A stretch of 64,000 nt of DNA from NCBI RefSeq assembly GCF_023073315.1, contig NZ_JADPJH010000034.1, positions 346,227 to 410,226 of the forward strand. The letters are read 5' to 3'. The position numbers and the translations under genes are program-made. The notes under the pieces were generated by a model. It was not told the origin of the DNA. It did no database searches and was given only the letters and a program-made list of their open reading frames with translations. This DNA comes from Bradyrhizobium sp. 1 (GTDB lineage Bacteria > Pseudomonadota > Alphaproteobacteria > Rhizobiales > Xanthobacteraceae). Positions 8,796-18,123 of this stretch are shown in pieces (the first letter of the stretch is position 1; each line of letters begins with the position of its first letter).

Positions 8796-9095
8796 TCAGA
8801 GCTTCTCGACCTTGCCGTCGCTGATGATCTCGATCACCGTCGGCGCCGACTTCATCTGCGCGGAATATTCCCGCCACACTTTCATGTGCGGCGCCCGACC
8901 GTGGGCGTTGAGGTCTTCACGCGTCTCCCAACGCTCGACCACGACGTACTGGTTGGGGTTGTTGACGCTGACATTGCCGTCATAGGAGAGGCAGCCCTTC
9001 TCCTTGAGCGTGTCGACGGTGCAGGCCTTGTGCCCCTTGATGAAGTCGTCCTTGTTCTCCGGCTTCATGGGCGTGGTGGCGATGACATAGATCAT
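8796..9095 (-). CDS. ABM-domain protein (YgiN-like putative monooxygenase), copy 1
   Basis: A 99-residue protein of the antibiotic biosynthesis monooxygenase (ABM) fold, a small dimeric ferredoxin-like alpha/beta barrel. Known relatives include quinol monooxygenase YgiN and the heme-degrading IsdG group. The family pattern is visible: MIYVIATTPMKPENKDDF opening, NPNQYVVVERWETREDLNAH near the middle, and H-M-K-V helix. It is a diverged paralogue of the next gene upstream (21 bp gap) and ends 4 bp before ureE. Its role within a urease operon is unknown; cofactor-independent oxidation or a binding role are both possible. Confidence 0.85.
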   Translation of the reverse strand: MIYVIATTPMKPENKDDFIKGHKACTVDTLKEKGCLSYDGNVSVNNPNQYVVVERWETREDLNAHGRAPHMKVWREYSAQMKSAPTVIEIISDGKVEKL

Positions 9096-9116
9096 GGGTT
9101 AGTCCTGTTGTTCTTG

Positions 9117-9416
9117 TTAGCGGACGTCGACCTTCTCGGGCGTGATCACTTCGATCTTGGGCGGCGCAGTGAAGCACTTCACCGCGACGCGGCCGAAGGT
9201 CTTCATATGCTCCTGGCCGCGATGCGGCACCAGCGCCTCGGCGTTTTCCCACTGCTCGACGAACACCATCTTGCTGGGATCGGTCACGCTCTCATGCAGA
9301 TCATAGGCGATATTGCCGGGCTCTTTCCGCGTCTCCTTGATGCAGGCGGTGGCGGCGGCAATGAATTCGGCGCGCGTCTCGGGCTTGATGGTCAGGGTGG
9401 CAACGACGTAGATCAC
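9117..9416 (-). CDS. ABM-domain protein (YgiN-like putative monooxygenase), copy 2
   Basis: A second 99-residue ABM-fold protein, about the same length as its downstream neighbour and sharing MIYVxAT at the start and the VExWE and HM-K segments, so the pair looks like an old tandem duplication. The start is a GTG at 9416 preceded by GGGAGGA at good spacing. It lies 91 bp after the small membrane protein gene in the same direction. Substrate and cofactor are not visible. Because both copies stay inside the urea block, they were probably recruited as a pair. Confidence 0.85.
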   Translation of the reverse strand: MIYVVATLTIKPETRAEFIAAATACIKETRKEPGNIAYDLHESVTDPSKMVFVEQWENAEALVPHRGQEHMKTFGRVAVKCFTAPPKIEVITPEKVDVR

Positions 9417-9507
9417 GAGAAATCCTCCCGGCTTTTGGTTTCTGTTTCACCCTTTATAATATTGGCCGGTCCTGTGCCATAGCTATCGGGCACGCGAATG
9501 TCGTTAA

Positions 9508-9924
9508 TCAGGACAGGTCGTCTTTCCACATAGATTGCTTCGCAGCCAAAATCATCAGAACCAGGGCAAGGACGAAGACCGCGCCGCCGAGAAATCCGAA
9601 TACCGTCGCACATCCGGCCAAATCGAAAACCCGCTCACTGATCACCGTCCTCTTGGCATAGAGATCCGCCAAAGAGACACCTCCCGCCAACGCGATAGCG
9701 CAGATCGAAAGCCCGCTGAGAACAATCGAAACGACCAAGGATATCCAGCACGTCATCAAATAGTTCTTCGCTCGACCGCTCGAGGCTTTGAACTCCACGA
9801 TTTTCTCAGCGAAGGTAATGGAAAGTACCAGAGTGGCCGACTGCAGAGTCAGAAATGCCTTCAGCAGATCCTTCCCTTCAGCATAGTGGTACTTCAGGAA
9901 CAGTTCTGGTGCGCTGATCTCCAT
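9508..9924 (-). CDS. Small three-helix membrane protein of unknown function in the urease block
   Basis: I do not recognise this 138-residue protein. After an amphipathic N terminus (MEISAPELFLKYHYAEGKD) there are three likely membrane helices: about residues 24-42, 56-83 and 100-125. The ATG at 9924 has GGAGG six bases upstream, giving a convincing start. It follows ureC by 22 bp in the same direction and precedes the two ABM genes. It lacks the metal-binding motifs of UreJ/HupE nickel transporters, so calling it a nickel or urea channel would be guesswork. It may be strain-specific cargo in the operon. Confidence 0.65.
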   Translation of the reverse strand: MEISAPELFLKYHYAEGKDLLKAFLTLQSATLVLSITFAEKIVEFKASSGRAKNYLMTCWISLVVSIVLSGLSICAIALAGGVSLADLYAKRTVISERVFDLAGCATVFGFLGGAVFVLALVLMILAAKQSMWKDDLS

Positions 9925-9946
9925 GTGGAGCCTCCATGCGATGCGC

Positions 9947-11662
<1,716 letters not shown>

Positions 11663-11696
11663 CACAAGCCCCGTTTGCGTTTGAATGTTTGGTGGA

Positions 11697-12236
11697 TCAC
11701 AGCAACGCCCTCGCTGCTTTCACGGCATCGTCGAATTTCGTGTCGAGCCATGGATTGCCGCCGCGGCAGCCCGCGACCACCTGCTCAGCCCAGCCGGCAT
11801 AGTCGGCGAGCTCGTCGCGCTCCTCAGTGGTCGGATCGGACTGAATGCGCGCCCCGATATTGCTGACCTTGTCGGCGATCTTGATCAGCTTTGCGCTGGG
11901 AGATTTATGCGGAGCGTCCTCGATTTGCTTCCGCCGGCGCTCAGCCTTGGGCAGGTCCATATCGTCGGTGCATTCGACCACGAGCGAGGCGACACGCTCC
12001 GATAATCTCTGCGCGAGCTCCTCGCGCGTGGTGTCGGTGTCTTCGATTGAATCATGCAGCCAGCCGGCTGCAACCAGCTCGGCATCGGCACCGTCGGTCG
12101 CGGTGGCGAGCAGGTTCGCGACTTCGGCGAGATGATTGATATAGGGCTCGTTGCCGCGTCCCTTGCGCGCCACGCCATTGTGACGGCGCGCGGCAAGTTC
12201 GGCGGCTTCGGAGATGAGGCGGATGGGCGACAGCAT
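11697..12236 (-). CDS. MESH1/SpoT-like HD hydrolase inserted between ureB and ureC
   Basis: A 179-residue HD-domain protein matching metazoan and bacterial MESH1-type small alarmone hydrolases, which cleave (p)ppGpp and, in animals, NADPH. Visible signature: RRHNGVARKGRGNEPYINH near residues 17-35, WLHDSIEDT (59-67) and LIKIADKVSNI (117-127). The expected metal ligands fall at His35, His61, Asp62 and Asp122, with Glu65-Asp66 as the catalytic pair; length and spacing equal those of human MESH1. It is single-domain, without synthetase, TGS or ACT parts. It sits 54 bp after ureB and 34 bp before ureC, so it is expressed with urease. Substrate is inferred from the family. Confidence 0.87.
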   Translation of the reverse strand: MLSPIRLISEAAELAARRHNGVARKGRGNEPYINHLAEVANLLATATDGADAELVAAGWLHDSIEDTDTTREELAQRLSERVASLVVECTDDMDLPKAERRRKQIEDAPHKSPSAKLIKIADKVSNIGARIQSDPTTEERDELADYAGWAEQVVAGCRGGNPWLDTKFDDAVKAARALL

Positions 12237-12290
12237 GGCAAAGACCTCCGTTTCTGCCTCAACCGCGCCGCGCCGTGCTCGTTCCTGTAC

Positions 12291-12596
12291 TCACAGCTTC
12301 CCCATGACGTCGCCACGAAAACCATAAATGGTCTTCTTGCCGGCGAGCGCGACGAGCTGGATGTCGCGGGTCTGGCCGGGTTCGAAGCGGACGGCTGTGC
12401 CGGCGGCGATGTCGAGGCGCATTCCGCGGGCTTTCTTGCGGTCGAATTTCAGCGCCGGGTTGGTCTCGAAGAAATGGTAGTGCGAGCCGACCTGGATCGG
12501 GCGGTCGCCGGTGTTGGCGACCGTCAGCGTCACGGTCTTGCGGCCGGCATTGAGCTCGATCTCGCCGTCCTGGATGAAGGTTTCGCCGGGGATCAT
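12291..12596 (-). CDS. ureB: Urease beta subunit UreB
   Basis: Non-catalytic structural subunit of the (alpha-beta-gamma)3 urease. The 101-aa protein starts MIPGE and contains the family hallmark GDRPIQVGSHYHFFETN (around residues 30-47) and the FEPGQTRDIQLV strand near the end. Stand-alone ureA and ureB are the usual bacterial arrangement. Spacing to ureA is 11 bp, indicating translational coupling within the operon. Confidence 0.97.
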   Translation of the reverse strand: MIPGETFIQDGEIELNAGRKTVTLTVANTGDRPIQVGSHYHFFETNPALKFDRKKARGMRLDIAAGTAVRFEPGQTRDIQLVALAGKKTIYGFRGDVMGKL

Positions 12597-12607
12597 GCGT
12601 CTTACTC

Positions 12608-12910
12608 CTACCTGATCGGCTCGTGCACGGTGACGAGCTTAGTCCCGTCCGGGAACGTCGCCTCGACCTGGATGTCGTGGATCATCTCGGGAATGCCCGG
12701 CATCACCTGCTCGCGGGTGAGGACCTGCGCGCCGGATTGCATCAGCTCGGCGACGGTGCGGCCGTCGCGCGCGCCTTCGAGGATGAAATCGGAGATGATC
12801 GCGATCGATTCGGGATGGTTAAGCTTGACGCCGCGGTCCAGCCGGCGGCGGGCCACGATGGCCGCCATCGAAATCAGAAGCTTGTCCTTTTCGCGGGGAG
12901 ACAGGTTCAT
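12608..12910 (-). CDS. ureA: Urease gamma subunit UreA
   Basis: Small structural subunit of urease, 100 aa, full length. Conserved features visible are the N-terminal LSPREKDKLLI, the helix with RRLDRGVKLNHPESIAIIS, and the C-terminal MIHDIQVEATFPDGTKLVTVHEPI. It lies 24 bp downstream of ureD and 11 bp upstream of ureB, in the normal D-A-B order. Confidence 0.97.
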   Translation of the reverse strand: MNLSPREKDKLLISMAAIVARRRLDRGVKLNHPESIAIISDFILEGARDGRTVAELMQSGAQVLTREQVMPGIPEMIHDIQVEATFPDGTKLVTVHEPIR

Positions 12911-12934
12911 GAAGAATCTCTTCCGTTCAACACG

Positions 12935-13765
12935 TCAATTCAGCCACAGGCGCGGCAGCGCGGCACCGGTGCGCGCCAGCACGGCCATCATGTCGGCGCG
13001 CAAACGCGCCGCATCTTGGGCACAGAACCGCGCCATTGCAAAGCCATTCCAGGCGGATATCCCGACCTCGCCGGAGAATGCGTCCGACGTCTCACGGATG
13101 CGCTCGATCAATGCCTCGTCACCGGGCACGATCAGGGCCGTGCCGATCGCAGCACCGCCATTGGCAAACGCGGATCGCCCAAGTTTTGCGCCGATGTTGC
13201 CGTCGAGCCTGACAGTCTCGGCGAATACAAGCCTGCCGCCGCGACGCAGCCGCCAGCGGTCGACGAACTCGCCCTGCTCCATCCGTTCGCCCATGGCGGT
13301 GCGGCCGAACACGACAATTTCGCAAAGCAGCAGCGAAGCCGTCTCATCTAACTCTATGTTGAAGCGGCGATGGACACGGGCGCGGTCGAACAGGATCGTC
13401 TCTTGCGGCAACCAGCCGAGATGCGCGCCCGCGCCGACCTTCAAGGCGATATTGAGCTGCGCCGCCCCTCCCGGCGCACGATAGACCTTCTCGGCCGCCG
13501 CCGTGGTCAATGTCAGGCGCGAGCCCTGGCCAGCTGCGATGTCGATATCGAAGCAGTCGCCGCCGGCGACACCGCCCGCCGTGTTGACGAACACGCCGGA
13601 GAGCCCGTCGTCTTCCGGCGAGGGAAAGCGTACGCGCAGCGAGCCGGACTCATACAAGGTGCCGCGACGCGTCACGCCGTCGCGGGCATGCACGTCGAAG
13701 CGCACCGCGCCGCGGGCACGGTTGGCTTCGAACACCGAAGACGTCGCTGAAACGTCGCTGCGCAT
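12935..13765 (-). CDS. ureD: Urease accessory protein UreD (UreH)
   Basis: Scaffold accessory protein that binds apo-urease and, with UreF and UreG, channels nickel to the active site. The 276-residue sequence shows UreD family segments: RVRFPSPEDDGLSGVFVNTAGGVAGGD (about 45-71; the TAGGVAGGD core is diagnostic), LTTAAAEKVYRAPGG and WLPQETILFDRARVHR. It begins 36 bp after the urtE stop in the same direction, linking the urea transporter and urease genes in one transcription unit. Confidence 0.96.
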   Translation of the reverse strand: MRSDVSATSSVFEANRARGAVRFDVHARDGVTRRGTLYESGSLRVRFPSPEDDGLSGVFVNTAGGVAGGDCFDIDIAAGQGSRLTLTTAAAEKVYRAPGGAAQLNIALKVGAGAHLGWLPQETILFDRARVHRRFNIELDETASLLLCEIVVFGRTAMGERMEQGEFVDRWRLRRGGRLVFAETVRLDGNIGAKLGRSAFANGGAAIGTALIVPGDEALIERIRETSDAFSGEVGISAWNGFAMARFCAQDAARLRADMMAVLARTGAALPRLWLN

Positions 13766-13801
13766 CCGTCTCCCCAGCCGGTCGCGGCAGAAATTTTCGG
13801 A

Positions 13802-14497
13802 TTACAGCGCCATCTGGCGGCTGATTTCGGCCGGATCGAGATTGGAGCGGTCGCAGGTGAACTTCACCGCGCCGCGATCCATCACGGCAAAACTGTCGCC
13901 GAGTTCGCAGGCAAAGTCGAGATATTGTTCGACCAGCACGATGGCGATGTTGCCGAGATTGCGCAAATAGGAGATGGCGCGGCCGATGTCCTTGATGATC
14001 GAGGGCTGAATGCCTTCGGTCGGCTCGTCGAGCAGGAGCAGTTTTGGCCGCATCACCAGCGCACGGCCGATCGCGAGCTGCTGCTGCTGGCCGCCGGAGA
14101 GGTCGCCGCCGCGACGGCCAAGCATCGATTGCAGTACCGGAAACAGCGAGAACACGTCGTCCGGAATATTCCTGTCCTCACGCTTGAGCGGGCCGAATCC
14201 GGTCTTGAGGTTCTCCTCGACCGTCAGCAGCGGAAAGATCTCGCGACCCTGCGGCACGAACCCGATGCCCTTGCGGGCCCGCTCATAGGGCTTGAGGCCG
14301 GTGATGTCGCTGCCGTCGAACACGATTGCGCCGGACGAGATCGGATATTGCCCGACCATGGCGCGCAGCAGCGAGGTCTTGCCGACGCCGTTGCGCCCGA
14401 GCACGCAAGTCACCTTGCCGGGCTCGGCCGCGATCGAGACGCCGCGCAGCGCCTGCGCCGCGCCGTAGAACAGGTTGATGTCCTTGACCTCAAGCAT
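13802..14497 (-). CDS. urtE: Urea ABC transporter ATP-binding subunit UrtE
   Basis: One of two cytoplasmic ATPases of the UrtABCDE high-affinity urea importer. It has Walker A GRNGVGKT (residues 34-41), the ABC signature LSGGQQQQLAIGRAL, and Walker B LLLLDEPTEGIQPSI; the EGIQPSI wording is typical of UrtE as opposed to LivF. 231 aa, full length. It starts 3 bp after urtD and ends 36 bp before ureD. Confidence 0.96.
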   Translation of the reverse strand: MLEVKDINLFYGAAQALRGVSIAAEPGKVTCVLGRNGVGKTSLLRAMVGQYPISSGAIVFDGSDITGLKPYERARKGIGFVPQGREIFPLLTVEENLKTGFGPLKREDRNIPDDVFSLFPVLQSMLGRRGGDLSGGQQQQLAIGRALVMRPKLLLLDEPTEGIQPSIIKDIGRAISYLRNLGNIAIVLVEQYLDFACELGDSFAVMDRGAVKFTCDRSNLDPAEISRQMAL

Positions 14498-14500
14498 CGC

Positions 14501-15262
14501 TCAGCGCCCCAGATACACTTCGATGACCCGCTCGTTGGACGAGACCTGGTCGATGGTTCCTTCCGCGAGCACCGTGCCTTCGTGCAGGCAGGTGACCTTG
14601 ACGCCGAGCTCGCGCACGAACGTCATGTCGTGCTCGACCACCATCACGGTGTGGGTCTTGTTGATCTCTTTCAGCAGCTCGGCGGTGAGATGCGTCTCGA
14701 CGTCGGTCATGCCGGCGACGGGCTCGTCGACCAGCAGCAGTTTTGGGTCCTGCGCCAGCAGCATGCCGATCTCGAGCCATTGCTTCTGGCCATGGCTGAG
14801 GCTGCCCGCAAGGCGATTGCGCGCGTCAGTGAGGCGGATGGTCTCCAGCACCTTGTCGATGCGTTCCGATTCCGGTTTGCTGCCGCGCCAGAACAACGTG
14901 CCCTTGACGCTGTGGTCGACATTGAGCGCGAGCAGCAAATTGTCCTGCACGGTCTGGCTCTCGAATACCGTCGGCTTCTGGAATTTGCGGCCGATGCCGA
15001 GCTCGGCGATACGGGTCTCGTCGAGCCGCGTCAGATCGGTGACGCCGTCGAACAGCACTGTACCCTCGTCGGGCTTGGTCTTGCCGGTGATGATGTCCAT
15101 CATCGTGGTCTTGCCGGCGCCGTTCGGCCCGATGATGGCGCGCATCTCGCCGGGCGCGAGCGTCAGCGACAGATTGTTGATGGCGTGGAAGCCGTCGAAC
15201 GAGACGTGCACGCCGTCGAGATAGAGCAGTGCGGACGTCGCGCGGGTGTCCATGACATTCAT
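14501..15262 (-). CDS. urtD: Urea ABC transporter ATP-binding subunit UrtD
   Basis: Second ATPase of the urea importer. Walker A is IGPNGAGKTTMMDIITG; the signature is the variant LSHGQKQWLEIGM characteristic of UrtD, and Walker B is LLLVDEPVAGMTDVET. 253 aa. It lies 5 bp from urtC and 3 bp from urtE, a tight operon. Pairing of a canonical and a LSHGQ ATPase is normal for this transporter. Confidence 0.96.
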   Translation of the reverse strand: MNVMDTRATSALLYLDGVHVSFDGFHAINNLSLTLAPGEMRAIIGPNGAGKTTMMDIITGKTKPDEGTVLFDGVTDLTRLDETRIAELGIGRKFQKPTVFESQTVQDNLLLALNVDHSVKGTLFWRGSKPESERIDKVLETIRLTDARNRLAGSLSHGQKQWLEIGMLLAQDPKLLLVDEPVAGMTDVETHLTAELLKEINKTHTVMVVEHDMTFVRELGVKVTCLHEGTVLAEGTIDQVSSNERVIEVYLGR

Positions 15263-15267
15263 TGCGC

Positions 15268-16437
15268 CTACTCCGCCATCTTCGGTTCGGTGACGCCGTC
15301 CTCAGCCGCCGCGCTCGCAACGATCGCGCCGGCGCGTTTTTCCTTCGTCGAGTCCCACCAGGCGTTGAAGGTGCCGACGATGCCCTTCGGCAGCAGCAGC
15401 GTCACCAGGATGAACATCGCACCCAGCATGAACAGCCAGTACGGCGCCAGCATGCCCGAGGTGAATACGGTCTTGGCGTAATTGACCACGACGGCGCCGA
15501 GCGCGGCGCCGACCAGCGTGCCACGCCCGCCGACCGCGACCCAGATCACCGCCTCGATCGAGTTCCCGGGCGCGAATTCGGATGGGTTGATGATGCCGAC
15601 TTGCGGCACATAGAGCGCACCGGCGACGCCGGCCATGCAGGCCGAGAGCGTGAACACGAACAGCTTGTAGGATTCGACGCGATAGCCGAGGAAGCGGCTG
15701 CGCGATTCCGCATCGCGGATGGCGATCAGGACCTTGCCGAGCTTGGAGGACACGACCGAGCGGCAGATCAGAAAGCTGAGGATCAGCGCTAGGCAGCTCA
15801 GCGCGAACAGCGCGGCACGGGTGCCCTCGGCCTGCACGTTGAATCCCAAAATGTCCTTGAAATCGGTCAGGCCGTTGTTGCCGCCGAAGCCAAAGTCGTT
15901 GCGGAAGAAGGCGAGCAGCAGGGCATAGGTCATCGCCTGCGTGATGATCGAAAGATACACGCCGGTGACACGTGAGCGGAAGGCGAGCCAGCCGAAGCAG
16001 AAGGCGAGCAGCCCGGGCACGACCAGCACCATCAGCGCCGCGAACCAGAACATGTCGAAGCCGTACCAGGACCAGGGCAGCTTCGAATAGTTCAGGAACA
16101 CCATGAAGTCGGGCAGGACCGGATTGCCGTAGACGCCGCGGGTGCCGATCTGCCGCATCAGATACATGCCCATGGCGTAACCGCCGAGCGCGAAGAACGC
16201 ACCGTGGCCGAGCGAGAGAATGCCGCAATAGCCCCAGATCAGGTCGATCGAGAGTGCCAGGATGGCGTAGCAGACATATTTTCCCCAGAGCGCGACGAGA
16301 TAGGTCGGCACTTGCAGGAACGAGCCCGCGGGGAGCAGCAGGTTGGACAGCGGAATCAACACGCCCAGCGCGGCGACAACCAGCAGGAAAATCGTCGCGC
16401 CGCGGTCCAGCGATCGCGTCAGCATGTGAGGGGTCAT
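15268..16437 (-). CDS. urtC: Urea ABC transporter permease UrtC
   Basis: Inner-membrane permease of the LivM class, 389 aa, with about ten hydrophobic segments and the family stretch SIDLIWGYCGILSLGHGAFFALGGYAMGMYL around residues 60-90. A C-terminal soluble tail follows the GTFNAWW segment. The ATG at 16437 overlaps the urtB stop by 4 bp (ATGA), fixing the start; upstream in-frame residues are shadow of urtB. It forms the channel with UrtB. Confidence 0.95.
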   Translation of the reverse strand: MTPHMLTRSLDRGATIFLLVVAALGVLIPLSNLLLPAGSFLQVPTYLVALWGKYVCYAILALSIDLIWGYCGILSLGHGAFFALGGYAMGMYLMRQIGTRGVYGNPVLPDFMVFLNYSKLPWSWYGFDMFWFAALMVLVVPGLLAFCFGWLAFRSRVTGVYLSIITQAMTYALLLAFFRNDFGFGGNNGLTDFKDILGFNVQAEGTRAALFALSCLALILSFLICRSVVSSKLGKVLIAIRDAESRSRFLGYRVESYKLFVFTLSACMAGVAGALYVPQVGIINPSEFAPGNSIEAVIWVAVGGRGTLVGAALGAVVVNYAKTVFTSGMLAPYWLFMLGAMFILVTLLLPKGIVGTFNAWWDSTKEKRAGAIVASAAAEDGVTEPKMAE

Positions 16438-18041
16438 GCTTCCACCGCACGGCCCTTGAGCGCGAACAGGCCGCGCGGCCGCTTTTGAATGAACAGGATG
16501 ATGAGAACCAGGATGGCGATCTTGCCGAGCACGGCACCGGCGACCGGCTCCAGGAATTTGTTGGCGATGCCGAGCGTGAAGGCGCCGACCAGGGTACCCC
16601 ACAGATTACCGACACCGCCGAACACCACGACCATGAAGCTGTCGATGATGTAGCTCTGGCCGAGATTGGGGCTGACATTGTCGATCTGCGACAGCGCCAC
16701 GCCGGCGATGCCCGCGATGCCCGAGCCGAGCCCGAAGGTCAGTGCGTCAACGCGCGAAGTCGCGATACCCATCGAGGCCGCCATGCGGCGGTTCTGCGTC
16801 ACCGCGCGCATCTCGAGCCCGAGCGCGGTGTAGCGCAGCATCGCCAGCAGGATCGCGAACACCGCTAGCGTGAAGACGAGGATCCAGAGCCGGTTATAGG
16901 TGATGGTGATCTGGCCGAGCTCGAACGCGCCGCTCATCCAGGAGGGATTGCCGACTTCGCGATTGGTCGGGCCGAACATGGTACGCACCGCCTGCTGGAG
17001 CACCAGCGACAGGCCCCAGGTCGCGAGCAGCGTTTCCAGCGGACGGCCATAGAGGAAGCGGATGATGCTGCGCTCGATCAGCACGCCGATGGCGCCGGCG
17101 ACGACGAAGGCGAGCGGCACCGCGATCAACAGCGAATAGTCGAACAGGCCGGGAAAGCGGGTGCGGATCACCTCCTGCACCACGAAGGTGGTGTAGGCGC
17201 CGATCATCACCATCTCGCCATGGGCCATGTTGATGACGCCCATCACGCCGAAGGTGATGGCGAGCCCGATCGCGGCGAGCAGCAGCACCGAGCCCAGTGA
17301 GAGACCGTACCAGGCATTCTGAACCGTGGACCAGACCGCGAGCGAGCTCTGGATCGAACCGATTGCGCTCGCCGCGGCCTTGGTCACCGAGGCCGGCTGG
17401 TCGCCCATGCCGGTGAGCAGTCCCAACGCTTCCTGGTCGCCGCGGGCCTTGAGAGTGGCGACCGCCTCGAGCTTCTCGACCTCGGTGGCATCAGACTTGA
17501 ACAGCAGGATCGCCGCACGGGCGTCGCCCAGCGCAGCCTTGATGGATTTGTTGGTCTCCTTGGCCAGCGCGCCATCAACCGCCTCGAGCGCCGTCTCCTC
17601 GTGCGACTTGAAGACGGATTGCGCAGCCTGGAGCCGCGTTCCGACATCCGGCGACTGAAGCGTCAGGCTGCCGATCGCGGCATCGACGCTACGGCGCAGG
17701 CGGTTGTTGAGACGCACCGCGCTCGCGCTGTCGGGAACGCTGGCGACGGGCTCGCCGGTCGCGGCATCGATCGACTTGCCGTCGGCACCGGTGACGTAAA
17801 CCTTCTTGCTGTCAGGGTCGGCCATGAGACGGCCGTCCTGAAGCGCGCTGATGATGGGAAGGGCCAGCTTGTTGCCGCTGCTTGCGACGACGCCGATCGC
17901 CTCATCCGTGTCGGAGAAGTCATCATTGGCGAATTTGGCGACCGCATCCTCGAACGGACCGGCGAAGGCCGGCAGTGCGAACGCGATCAGGAATAGCGAG
18001 AGGACAAAGGTACAGAGACGAGCGGACAAATTGGTTGGCAC
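16434..18041 (-). CDS. urtB: Urea ABC transporter permease UrtB with N-terminal periplasmic extension
   Basis: LivH-class permease of the urea importer, 535 aa. The first 27 residues are a signal peptide (LPAFA end). A soluble, helix-rich Ala-dense extension (about 28-235) precedes the membrane domain, which begins near residue 240 and includes GVINMAHGEMVMIGAY. Such an extension is usual for UrtB in proteobacteria and separates it from branched-chain amino-acid permeases; its function is not established. It lies 82 bp from urtA, with a strong stem-loop in the gap, and overlaps urtC by 4 bp. Confidence 0.95.
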   Translation of the reverse strand: MPTNLSARLCTFVLSLFLIAFALPAFAGPFEDAVAKFANDDFSDTDEAIGVVASSGNKLALPIISALQDGRLMADPDSKKVYVTGADGKSIDAATGEPVASVPDSASAVRLNNRLRRSVDAAIGSLTLQSPDVGTRLQAAQSVFKSHEETALEAVDGALAKETNKSIKAALGDARAAILLFKSDATEVEKLEAVATLKARGDQEALGLLTGMGDQPASVTKAAASAIGSIQSSLAVWSTVQNAWYGLSLGSVLLLAAIGLAITFGVMGVINMAHGEMVMIGAYTTFVVQEVIRTRFPGLFDYSLLIAVPLAFVVAGAIGVLIERSIIRFLYGRPLETLLATWGLSLVLQQAVRTMFGPTNREVGNPSWMSGAFELGQITITYNRLWILVFTLAVFAILLAMLRYTALGLEMRAVTQNRRMAASMGIATSRVDALTFGLGSGIAGIAGVALSQIDNVSPNLGQSYIIDSFMVVVFGGVGNLWGTLVGAFTLGIANKFLEPVAGAVLGKIAILVLIILFIQKRPRGLFALKGRAVEA

Positions 18042-18064
18042 TGTGGATCACCCCGGCAGAAGTG

Positions 18065-18096
18065 GGGAGAAGGCGGCGGAATAGCCGCCTCCTCCC
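18065..18096 (-). other. Intercistronic stem-loop between urtA and urtB
   Basis: GGCGGC (18072-18077) pairs with GCCGCC (18084-18089) around a GGAATA loop, and flanking GGGAG and CTCCC extend the stem to about 12 pairs with one mismatch. No T-run follows on the minus strand, so it is not a classic terminator. Such hairpins after a binding-protein gene usually protect the upstream mRNA from 3' exonucleases, giving more binding protein than permease. Confidence 0.6.
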
Positions 18097-18123
18097 GTCG
18101 TGCATTAGAACGTCAGATCGGGA

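Noticed and set aside
8165..8824. Very hydrophobic Val/Met-rich 'membrane protein' on the plus strand at ureE
   Set aside because: Reverse complement of the CAC/GAC codons of the UreE His tail reads as GTG/GTC, giving a false transmembrane look.
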